Part shown: positions 47,117-54,698 of the stretch, one piece after another
How positions within the stretch are numbered: the first letter of the stretch is position 1
Layout of the letters: every line of letters starts with the position of its first letter
Source: Steroidobacter agaridevorans
GTDB lineage: Bacteria; Pseudomonadota; Gammaproteobacteria; Steroidobacterales; Steroidobacteraceae
Direction of reading: 5' to 3'
Length of the DNA: 64,000 nucleotides
Assembly (NCBI RefSeq): GCF_009932555.1
Contig: NZ_BLJO01000002.1
Coordinates: forward strand, 413,907 to 477,906
Notes under the pieces: model-generated
Seen by the model: the letters and a program-made list of their open reading frames with translations, nothing else
Told to the model about the DNA's origin: nothing
The model's database searches: none
Made by a program: the position numbers and the translations under genes

Positions 47117-49438
47117 TTAGAACTGCCACGACAGCGAAACACGGAAATTGCGACCCGGCTCGCTGTAGCGTCCGATGCCGTCTCCGGTGACGTAGCCGTA
47201 CAGAGTGTTCGTGCCTTCGTTCACGAAGCGCACTCGCGGCCATAAGTAATACTTCGCGTCGAACACGTTGTAGACGCCGGCGTTCAAGCGCAGATCTTTC
47301 GTGATGTTGATGTCGCCGAACAGATCCAGCACGGTGTACGCATCGCTCAAGTAGTCAGGTACGAGCGAGGTGAAGAAATCGCTGGTTTCGGACAGCGTCG
47401 CGTCCTTGAGCTTCTTCGCTTCGGCGTGCGTCACATTGCCAGTCAGCGACCAGCGCTGCGTCGGCGACTGGTAGCGCAGCCCAAGCACGCCGCTGGCGGG
47501 CAGGATGCTCGGCAGCGGATCGCCGTTCTCTTTCTCGCCTTCGCTATACGACGCAGCGAGCCGCACCGACCATTGCTGAGAGATCGACCAACGCCCTTCG
47601 ACTTCGACGCCTTTGACCGTCACCTCGCCCACGTTCGCGGCCATCGAATATTCCTTGCCCAACGTGACGGTGCAGGTATTGCCGGAGCAGCTTTGGTATT
47701 GCGTGCCGGGGTCCTGGATGAAATCGTTGATCTCGATGAAGTTGGTGTACTTGTCCCGAAACGCGGACAGACCGATCTGCACGCTCTCGGTCTGCCAGCG
47801 ATAACCCAGCTCCGTGTTCAAGCTTTCTTCCGCTTCCAGATCCGGGTTCGACGCCGAATCCCACAACGACACCTGCTGGCCTGTCGCCACTTCGGTAACG
47901 ATGGAGCTCGACGTCGGCGCGTACAGCTCGCCGACCGTCGGTGCGCGGAAGCCACGCCCGACCTGGGCCCAAACGGAATGTTCATCGGTGAACTTGAAAT
48001 CGAGGCCGGCCTGCCACGTGGGCGCGGAGAATTCCACGTCGTGAATGGAGCCGGTCGGATCGACGAACTGAGCATCCAGAGTCGGCGAGTATTCGGTACG
48101 GTCGTAACGCACACCGGCATGCAGCGTGAGCCGATCGTTGAGCAGATACAGGCTGTCGCGCAGATAAGCGCTGTACGTCGTCACATCGGTGTTGGGAACT
48201 TGATCGGGATCGACCGTGATGGAGCTCGTGTCGCTGGTCCTGCCGACATACCGAGTATCCACGGCGGCAAAGTCGACCTCACGCTGCTGCCAGGCCAGTC
48301 CGTAAACGAGATCGTGACCGACACTGCCAGTCCGCCAAGCCTTGCTGAAATCCAGTGCCGTCCGATCGAGCACCTGCTCCGTCGCACGATCCTCACTGCG
48401 CACGCATGGCACGACGTTCTGCGGCACGCAGCCGGTGCCGGCGAGAATTGTCGTCAATGCGCGGCTCTTGGTCTCGACCCGATCCGCCGTCCATTCGAGA
48501 CTGTCGAAGAACGTGCTCGCGGCGTCCCAGGAATAGCGCAAGCCGTAGCGATCGCGATCGTTGTCGTCATCGGCACGGCGCGTGAGATAGCCGGGGCCGC
48601 CGACACGCGAGAGATTGTTTATCTCATTCGTCGCGCGGCTGTATTCGCCCACCAGGCCGAAGCGCTGGCTGTCCCCGATCAGGAAATCGAGCTTCGCAAG
48701 CACCTCGTCGCTCTCGCGATCGATGGGATCGGGCGTGCGCCGGCCCGAGCCAGTCTCGATCGGCGATGAGTCGTACCACGAGTCCGCTTCGTGACCGCGA
48801 CGCCGCGTGTACAGCACCATCGACTCCACTCTCCCGGTGCGATTGGCCAGCGTTGCCGTGGTCATCAGCTCATCGGTGTTGCTGGTATAGCCGGTCTTGA
48901 CCCGAAAATAGCTGTCGTTGCCGCCCGGCTTCAGATAGTCGTAGGGATCCTTGGTCGTGAACATGATCGCGCCGCCGAGCGCCCCGCTGCCGGCCGCGAT
49001 GGAGTCGGCCCCTTTGACGACCTCGATGGCCTTGACGGAGTCGATATCGATGCTGCCGCGGCTCGCACGGAAGAACTCGTAGGCCGGCGTCGTTTCGACC
49101 GACTCGGCGAATGACAATCCGTCGACGGTCAGCGCGACCCGATCGCCTTCGAGGCCGCGGATATTGAAACCGTTTTCGCCAAAGCGTCCCAAATCGACGA
49201 TGCTCACGCCCGGAATGTAGCGAATCGCGTCCTCGAAGTTCTGTGCCTGCTCCGCTTCGAGGTCGGTGACGCCGACCACCTGGACGTTGCCAACGGTCGA
49301 GCGGCCTTCCTCCTCGGCGGTGACCTTGATCTTGTTCAGTTGTTGGGCCCGGTCCCGTTCGGCGGCAAGGCTGGGACGGAACGCCGCCAACAAGGTCGCG
49401 GCAACAGCCAGGGACAGGACGGCACTCGAGGTACGCAT
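47117..49438 (-). CDS. TonB-dependent receptor, heme/hemoglobin-receptor-like
   Basis: A 773-residue outer-membrane receptor with signal peptide, TonB-box region (LNKIKVTAEE), plug (RYIPGVSIVDLGRFGENGFNIR split by the loop; IEVVKGADSIAAGSGALGG) and a barrel ending SLSWQF. The stretch GRGFRAPTVGELY and SNPDLEAEES resemble the FRAP and NPNL boxes of heme receptors. However, the His that heme receptors usually carry between them is absent, so the ligand may be another iron or metal complex. GGAG precedes the ATG. The gene is between an EF-hand gene and a DUF4198 gene on one transcript. Confidence 0.88.
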   Translation of the reverse strand: MRTSSAVLSLAVAATLLAAFRPSLAAERDRAQQLNKIKVTAEEEGRSTVGNVQVVGVTDLEAEQAQNFEDAIRYIPGVSIVDLGRFGENGFNIRGLEGDRVALTVDGLSFAESVETTPAYEFFRASRGSIDIDSVKAIEVVKGADSIAAGSGALGGAIMFTTKDPYDYLKPGGNDSYFRVKTGYTSNTDELMTTATLANRTGRVESMVLYTRRRGHEADSWYDSSPIETGSGRRTPDPIDRESDEVLAKLDFLIGDSQRFGLVGEYSRATNEINNLSRVGGPGYLTRRADDDNDRDRYGLRYSWDAASTFFDSLEWTADRVETKSRALTTILAGTGCVPQNVVPCVRSEDRATEQVLDRTALDFSKAWRTGSVGHDLVYGLAWQQREVDFAAVDTRYVGRTSDTSSITVDPDQVPNTDVTTYSAYLRDSLYLLNDRLTLHAGVRYDRTEYSPTLDAQFVDPTGSIHDVEFSAPTWQAGLDFKFTDEHSVWAQVGRGFRAPTVGELYAPTSSSIVTEVATGQQVSLWDSASNPDLEAEESLNTELGYRWQTESVQIGLSAFRDKYTNFIEINDFIQDPGTQYQSCSGNTCTVTLGKEYSMAANVGEVTVKGVEVEGRWSISQQWSVRLAASYSEGEKENGDPLPSILPASGVLGLRYQSPTQRWSLTGNVTHAEAKKLKDATLSETSDFFTSLVPDYLSDAYTVLDLFGDINITKDLRLNAGVYNVFDAKYYLWPRVRFVNEGTNTLYGYVTGDGIGRYSEPGRNFRVSLSWQF

Positions 49439-49527
49439 GGAAAACTCCAGACAAAATGCATTTGAAGCGATGCCTGGTTGGCGTCCTGCGCTGACTGGGC
49501 GTTATTCGACGTCTTTGATTTAACGCA

Positions 49528-50472
49528 TCAAGGCGTTTGGACCTGGCTGGTAACAGCCTGCTCGTCCTGGCGAGGCTCACGCACCGGCGGCGGATCGTCC
49601 TGCGTGACGACGCCATCTTTGTTCGTATCCGCACGGTCGTACATGCGCGTGCTCATCGCGAAGTATTCATCGCTGCTGATGCCGCCGTTCTCGTTGGCAT
49701 CGATCGCCTTGAAGCGCACGCGTCCCTGCTTGAGCTGGGCCTGGCGACGGTCGTCGATCTGCTGGCTCAGGCGCGCGTTGAACTCGTTCACGTACTCATC
49801 GTGATCGAGCTTGCCGTCCTTGTTCGCATCCGTGGCGGCGAATGCTTTGGCCCGGTGTGCGTCGAATTGCTCGCGTGTGAGCACATCATCGCCATCGTCG
49901 TCGTAAATCTCGAGCATGCCGGCGAGATTATGAGATGTCGGCATGCCGATGATGGAACGGCGACGCGATGTTTCCTTCGCCGCGGGGTCGGCGTCATCGT
50001 TCGTAATGCGGCCGTCCTTGTTCCGATCCAGATGCACGAACGCGCGATCGCCGGAACCATCGTATTCGCCGCGGCTGATGAACTTGTCCTGGTCCTTGTC
50101 GAGCGCTTCGAAGCGCGTGTCGGTTTGTTTCAAGGATGCGTTGCGCTCATCGGCGATGTCACGGTCCAGGCGCACGGCATATTCGTTCACATACTCTTCG
50201 ATGGTGAGCGAACCGTTGCTGTCGCCGTCCGTCGTGGCGAATCGGGTCTTACGGACCGTGTCATATTCGGTACGCGTGACCTTGCCGTCGCCGTCGTCAT
50301 CCCAGGTGCCGATGAAGGCGTTGCCCGTGTGTCCGCCGGTGGGCATGGCCTTGCCAGCTTCCGTCGTCTCAGCGCCTTGAGCTGCGGCAAATGAAAGCAC
50401 GGCGGCCAGGCTGCAAATGCGCAAGGCACGACGACCCATCAGCGATGCTGATGCGCGAGAGGAAACGGACAT
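49528..50472 (-). CDS. Exported protein with about eight EF-hands
   Basis: A 314-residue protein with a signal peptide (CSLAAVLSFAAAQGAE) followed by repeated EF-hand loops: DDDGDGKVTRTEY, DGDSNGSLTIEEY, DKDQDKFISRGEY, DRNKDGRITNDD, DDDGDDVLTREQF, DANKDGKLDHDEY, DANENGGISSDEY and DTNKDGVVTQDD. It probably binds calcium in the periplasm, though other divalent ions are possible. I start at ATG 50472 after GGGAG. It is the first gene behind the Fur-like promoter and precedes a TonB receptor gene, an unusual pairing for a calcium-type protein. Confidence 0.85.
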   Translation of the reverse strand: MSVSSRASASLMGRRALRICSLAAVLSFAAAQGAETTEAGKAMPTGGHTGNAFIGTWDDDGDGKVTRTEYDTVRKTRFATTDGDSNGSLTIEEYVNEYAVRLDRDIADERNASLKQTDTRFEALDKDQDKFISRGEYDGSGDRAFVHLDRNKDGRITNDDADPAAKETSRRRSIIGMPTSHNLAGMLEIYDDDGDDVLTREQFDAHRAKAFAATDANKDGKLDHDEYVNEFNARLSQQIDDRRQAQLKQGRVRFKAIDANENGGISSDEYFAMSTRMYDRADTNKDGVVTQDDPPPVREPRQDEQAVTSQVQTP

Positions 50473-50620
50473 GATTGAGACTCCCTTGTTATCGGACGCA
50501 CGAATCGAGTCCAAAACGTCGGGAGCGGTGCCAGATCACTCGCAGCTCTCGTCCGTGGCGGACTGTTATTGGCTGGCCCGAGAGCTGGCGGCTCGCCGGA
50601 GAACCCAGCGAGCGCCAGAG

Positions 50621-50648
50621 ATGATAACGATTCTCAACTTGTTGGCAA
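50621..50648 (-). promoter_or_regulatory. Sigma70-like promoter with overlapping Fur-like box
   Basis: On the minus strand TTGCCA (50643-50648) and TATCAT (50621-50626) are separated by 16 bases and each match the consensus at five of six positions. A Fur-like 7-1-7 palindrome, TGATAAC-G-ATTCTCA (50622-50636), covers the -10 and spacer. Fur with iron would block this promoter. It drives the EF-hand, TonB receptor and DUF4198 genes. Confidence 0.65.
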
Positions 50649-50656
50649 GTGCCTCG

Positions 50657-51493
50657 TTAGAACCAGGCGCGCAAGCCCGCGACGATTTGGAATTCATCCG
50701 TATCGTCACCGTGCTCGCGCGCGAGGTCGGCGGTGTCGCCAAACTTCCGTGACCACACCACGCCAAGGTATGGCGCGAACTCACGACGGATCTCATATCG
50801 CAGCCGCAATCCGAGCTCCGCGTCGCTGAAGCCTGAAGCTATGCCATTGGCCGGATCGTCCTTGCCGTAGAGCTGCAGCTCCACCTTGGGCTGCAAGATC
50901 CAGCGCTGAGTCAGAAACATTTCGTACTCGGCGGAGAAGTTGGCCGCGGTCCGGCCCTCCTCGCCCACGTACGCCAATGCCTCGACTTCGAACCAGTACG
51001 GCGCCAGACCTTGCACGCCGAATGCCGCCCAGGTTCGCGATGGACCTTCGCCGAAATCGTGCGCGACGCCGCCTTGCAGGCTCCACCAACGCGAGATCAC
51101 GTGATCCCAGAGCAGCTCGGCCGATCCTTCATAGTCGCCGTCGAAGCGCTCGCCTTCGGTCTTGAGCAGCGCCTTGTCGTAGTCGTTGCCGAACCAGGCT
51201 CGACCATCCCAGAAGAGCGCATCGCCGCCGTCCGTGTCGCGCCACTCCAATTGATCGAACGCCACCATTCCGAATGGCGCGGTGTCGTCCATGTCCATCA
51301 TCTCCGCCATTTCCTCTTCCGACATGTCGCCCATCGGATGTTGCGGCGGGTCCGGTGGAATGTGCGCGCGCTCGCTCTGCGTGCGCTCATCGGAATGATG
51401 CTCGTGGTGTTGATGCTCTTCCTGAGCAGCAGCGGCTGTGACAACGGCGCCAACCAACGCCAGCGCGACATGGAGTTTGATCAAAGCACTCAT
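50657..51493 (-). CDS. copB: Copper resistance protein B
   Basis: Outer-membrane copper-resistance protein, 278 residues from ATG 51493. After the signal peptide (HVALALVGAVVTAAAAQ) comes a His/Met-rich segment (HQHHEHHSDE, then MGDMSEEEMAEMMDMDD) that would bind copper. The rest is a beta-barrel-like CopB domain (WWSLQGGVAHDFGEGPSRTW, LRLRYEIRREFAPYLGV). The ATG overlaps the copA stop (ATGA). The frame continues upstream to 51715 inside copA, which I reject as the start. Confidence 0.93.
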   Translation of the reverse strand: MSALIKLHVALALVGAVVTAAAAQEEHQHHEHHSDERTQSERAHIPPDPPQHPMGDMSEEEMAEMMDMDDTAPFGMVAFDQLEWRDTDGGDALFWDGRAWFGNDYDKALLKTEGERFDGDYEGSAELLWDHVISRWWSLQGGVAHDFGEGPSRTWAAFGVQGLAPYWFEVEALAYVGEEGRTAANFSAEYEMFLTQRWILQPKVELQLYGKDDPANGIASGFSDAELGLRLRYEIRREFAPYLGVVWSRKFGDTADLAREHGDDTDEFQIVAGLRAWF

Positions 51494-53322
51494 GAATGAT
51501 CTCCATGACCGCTGTGATCCGCCATGCCATCTGCTGGCTCGACATGTACCTCGCGGAACATGCCTGCCTCCATGTGATACAGCAGATGACAGTGATATGC
51601 CCAACGTCCCAACGCATCCGCCGTGACGGCATAACTCAGCTTCTGCGCCGGCTGCACATTCACGGTGTGCTTGCGCACCTGGAAGTTGCCCGAGGCGTCT
51701 TCGAGCTCGCTCCACATGCCGTGCAGGTGGATGGGATGCGTCATCATGGAATCGTTCACGAGCGTGATGCGCAGCCGCTCGCCCAGCTGGAACTTCAGCG
51801 GTTTGGCTTCGGAGAACTTCTGGCCGTTGAACGACCAGACAAACCTTTCCATATGGCCGGTGAGATGCAGCTGGATCTCGCGCCCGGGCTGACGGCGATC
51901 GATCGGACCGCCGATGGTGTGCAGATCCGCGTAAGTCAGCACGCGTCGCCCGTTGTTTCTCAAGCCAACGCCGGGATCGTCGAGGCCGGTGTTCGGCCGA
52001 TTCACCTGCATGTCGAGCAACGGTGTTTGCTCGGTCGGCGGGTGTTCGAGCGTCGTCGACGGCGCGCCGGCTCCATGCCCGGCGTGCGGATTCGCCGGCG
52101 CATGATTCATCTGGCTGTGGTCCATCTGACCGTGGTCCATCTGACTGTGCTCCATGGGCGTTGCACTCGACGATTCATGCCCGCCGTGCCCCATGTCAGT
52201 CATCGTCAGCAACGGCCGTGGATCGAGTGGGGGAATTTCCGCTTCCAACCCGAGACTCGGCGCCAATGTGCCGCGCGCGTAGCCGGAACGATCCATCGCC
52301 TGCGCAAAGATTGTGTAAGCGCGATCGTCCTTCGGCTCGACAATGACATCGTAGGTTTCCGCCGCGCCAATGCGGAACTCATCCACCGACACCGGCTCGA
52401 CATCCACGCCATCGGTCGCAACGACGGTGAGCTTCAACCCGGGAATACGCACATCGAAGAACGACATCGATGAGCCGTTGATGAAACGCAGCCGCACTTT
52501 TTCACCGCGCGAGAACAGACCGGTCCAGTTGCCGGTCGGCGTCACTCCATTCATCAAGGACGTGTATGCGTAGCCCGACACATCGAGCATGTCGGTGGGA
52601 TTCATGCGCATCTCGCCCCACATGCGCCGATCGGCGAGCGTCCGGCTCAACCCGTTCTTGCGCACATCGGCAAAGAAATCGCCCGCGGTGCGACGGCCGA
52701 AGTTGTAATAGTCGCTGTGCTTCTTGAGCACCGAGAAAATCCGCTCCGGATCGAGGTCGGTCCAGTCGGACAGCATCACCACGTAGTCGCGCTCGGTCGG
52801 AAAGCGCTCGCCGCCGCGACGCTCGATCACGATCGGCCCGTAGAGGCCGGTTTGTTCCTGGAAGCGCGAATGCGCGTGATACCAGTAAGTGCCGTGCTGA
52901 TTCACCTTGAAGCGGTACAAATACTCGCCGCCGCTGGGAATGCCGGCGAAGCTCAGGCCCGGCACCCCATCCATATCCGCCGGCAGGATCATGCCGTGCC
53001 AATGGATGGAGCTGCGCGCGGCGAGCCGATTCGACACGCGCAACGTGACCGTGTCGCCCTCGCGCCAACGAAGCAACGGCCCGGGAATCTGTCCGTTCAC
53101 CACGGTCCCGATGCGTTTGTGACCCGTGAAATTGAACGGCGCCTCGCCGATCTGCAAATCGAAATGACTGCCGGTCAGCACCGTCTGCGTCTGGCTTTGC
53201 GCCCAGACGTCGGCGCCTCGATTGGCGCCCAGCACGAACAGCCCGGCGCCTGCCGCCTGCAAGAAACTCCTGCGCGAGAGCTGCGGCCTGCGCGCTCGCG
53301 GTGACTGAATCATCGATGACAT
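51490..53322 (-). CDS. copA: CopA-type multicopper oxidase
   Basis: Periplasmic copper-tolerance oxidase of 610 residues, exported folded by the Tat pathway (SRRSFLQAAGAGLFVLGA). Copper ligands are in HWHGMILP, YWYHAHSRFQEQ, HPIHLHGMW and HCHLLYHMEAGM. Around residues 375-420 is a His/Met-rich insert (MEHSQMDHGQMDHSQMNH) typical of CopA/PcoA and able to hold extra copper. GAGAGAG precedes the ATG. It lies between copL and copB, as in Xanthomonas copLAB. Confidence 0.95.
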   Translation of the reverse strand: MSSMIQSPRARRPQLSRRSFLQAAGAGLFVLGANRGADVWAQSQTQTVLTGSHFDLQIGEAPFNFTGHKRIGTVVNGQIPGPLLRWREGDTVTLRVSNRLAARSSIHWHGMILPADMDGVPGLSFAGIPSGGEYLYRFKVNQHGTYWYHAHSRFQEQTGLYGPIVIERRGGERFPTERDYVVMLSDWTDLDPERIFSVLKKHSDYYNFGRRTAGDFFADVRKNGLSRTLADRRMWGEMRMNPTDMLDVSGYAYTSLMNGVTPTGNWTGLFSRGEKVRLRFINGSSMSFFDVRIPGLKLTVVATDGVDVEPVSVDEFRIGAAETYDVIVEPKDDRAYTIFAQAMDRSGYARGTLAPSLGLEAEIPPLDPRPLLTMTDMGHGGHESSSATPMEHSQMDHGQMDHSQMNHAPANPHAGHGAGAPSTTLEHPPTEQTPLLDMQVNRPNTGLDDPGVGLRNNGRRVLTYADLHTIGGPIDRRQPGREIQLHLTGHMERFVWSFNGQKFSEAKPLKFQLGERLRITLVNDSMMTHPIHLHGMWSELEDASGNFQVRKHTVNVQPAQKLSYAVTADALGRWAYHCHLLYHMEAGMFREVHVEPADGMADHSGHGDHS

Positions 53323-53408
53323 GAAACTCTCTCGAACTAAAGCGTCGACGTGCGCACACGGACGGCCATCGCCATCAGCGAGCGCTCAGCAAACATCGAT
53401 CGAGAGAG

Positions 53409-53777
53409 TCAGGCGGGAGGTCGGAACAATCCGGAGGGACGCGCAGCAGGAACGGTCTCTGCGCCATAGGGAACGCGCAGCAACGCGACCGAGACAGGAT
53501 TCAGGATGACCGCACCGAGCGCTGCGCAGGGCACATGCAGGCACGGACACTCGCAGTCACCGGTTTTGCAGCAATCGTGCTCGCCACCGGAATCGTCGGA
53601 ATGATGGGCTTTCGGCGCCTCGTGCTCGGCACAGGCAGGCTCGCCAGCCATTTCGGACGTCGCTGACTGCAGCGGCGCCATCGCCGCCACCGGCATCGCA
53701 TGACCCAGCTCGCCGACGACCAGACGGGCCATCAGCAGGAAAATCAGCGTCCAGCGTTGCCAGCAGAACTTACGCAC
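53409..53777 (-). CDS. copL: CopL-like metal-binding regulatory protein
   Basis: A small exported protein (122 residues from GTG 53777) upstream of copAB. It has a hydrophobic leader (WTLIFLLMARLVVGELGHA) and a dense Cys/His region (HEAPKAHHSDDSGGEHDCC, then CECPCLHVPC). In Xanthomonas, copL in this position is needed for copper-induced copAB expression. Another GTG at 53822 would lengthen the N terminus by 15 residues. Its identity rests on position and Cys/His content more than on a long alignment. Confidence 0.72.
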   Translation of the reverse strand: MRKFCWQRWTLIFLLMARLVVGELGHAMPVAAMAPLQSATSEMAGEPACAEHEAPKAHHSDDSGGEHDCCKTGDCECPCLHVPCAALGAVILNPVSVALLRVPYGAETVPAARPSGLFRPPA

Positions 53778-53976
53778 GGCGCGAGAGTACAGGCCGGCGC
53801 GGCAGCGCGCAACGACGCGCACATTAACTCCCGGTCATGCCACGGCAGGCCTTCTGACAATGCGTCGGAGGTGCCTGAAAAACAGCCCCGGCGGGCGCTT
53901 ACGCAGCCCGTGACCGCGCTGGAACTTGCCTATCTGTACTACGTTGAGTGAGTACCCGAGGCTTGGGAGCTTCACC

Positions 53977-54504
53977 ATGAAATCATTCTCTGCACGACTC
54001 ATTCCCGTCGCGATCGCCAGCATCCTATGTGGGGTAGCGGTTGCCGGCGGTGGCAAAGACGATCACATGAAAATGATGGACAAGGACGGCGACGGCAAGA
54101 TCACGGCCGCCGAGCACGCGGCGGGCGTCAAGGAAATGTTCTCCAAGATGGACGCCGACAAGGACGGTCAGGTCACCGCATCCGAAATGGACGCGATGCA
54201 TGACTCGATGAAAGACAAGGCTCATGCCACGGCCCGGACCGAGGGCGGCGCGAACGAGCAAAAGATGGCCGACAAGAAGGCCTATGACGAGACCGGCACG
54301 GGCAAGAGCATGCCGAAGCAGATGTCCTCCGAGCAGAAGATCGCGAAGATGGACACCAATAACGACGGCAAGCTGAGCGCGGCCGAGTACAACGCCGGCG
54401 CCAAGCAGATGTTCGGCAAGATGGACAAGGACGGTGACGGAGCATTGACGGCGCAGGAGATGCGCGAAGGTGAACGTAAGGAGATGACGGCGAGCGACGA
54501 ATAG
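53977..54504 (+). CDS. Exported EF-hand protein
   Basis: A 175-residue protein with a signal peptide (LIPVAIASILCGVAVAGG) and four EF-hand loops: DKDGDGKITAAE, DADKDGQVTASE, DTNNDGKLSAAE and DKDGDGALTAQE. The loops are linked by Met/Lys-rich helices (EMFSKM, KQMFGKM, HMKMMDKD), so copper or another metal may also be bound. GGGAG precedes the ATG. It diverges from copL with 200 bases between them and may share copper control, which is only inference. Confidence 0.85.
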   Translation: MKSFSARLIPVAIASILCGVAVAGGGKDDHMKMMDKDGDGKITAAEHAAGVKEMFSKMDADKDGQVTASEMDAMHDSMKDKAHATARTEGGANEQKMADKKAYDETGTGKSMPKQMSSEQKIAKMDTNNDGKLSAAEYNAGAKQMFGKMDKDGDGALTAQEMREGERKEMTASDE

Positions 54505-54536
54505 CTCGCTGTAGGAAATATCCAACGTTGGGTCGA

Positions 54537-54556
54537 CCGGGCGCCGGAGCGCCCGG
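54537..54556 (+). terminator. GC-rich hairpin after the EF-hand gene
   Basis: Perfect 8-base stem CCGGGCGC/GCGCCCGG with loop CGGA, 32 bases after the stop codon. No T run follows, so intrinsic termination here is uncertain. Confidence 0.4.
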
Positions 54557-54698
54557 CCCGCCCAATTCCCAGCTGGCCCCCGCGCCCGCTGATCTGTGAG
54601 CTTGCCCGTATCCGCCGGCGCCGGGATTGTTACAATCCGCCGATAACGATTCTCCGCCCCTGCGCTGAACAACACGGAAACGACTTCCGGGCTCGCTC

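Noticed and set aside
50417..50752. A 111-codon plus-strand frame between the EF-hand gene and copB
   Set aside because: It overlaps both neighbours and the promoter with Fur-like box, and shows no ribosome site or domain.
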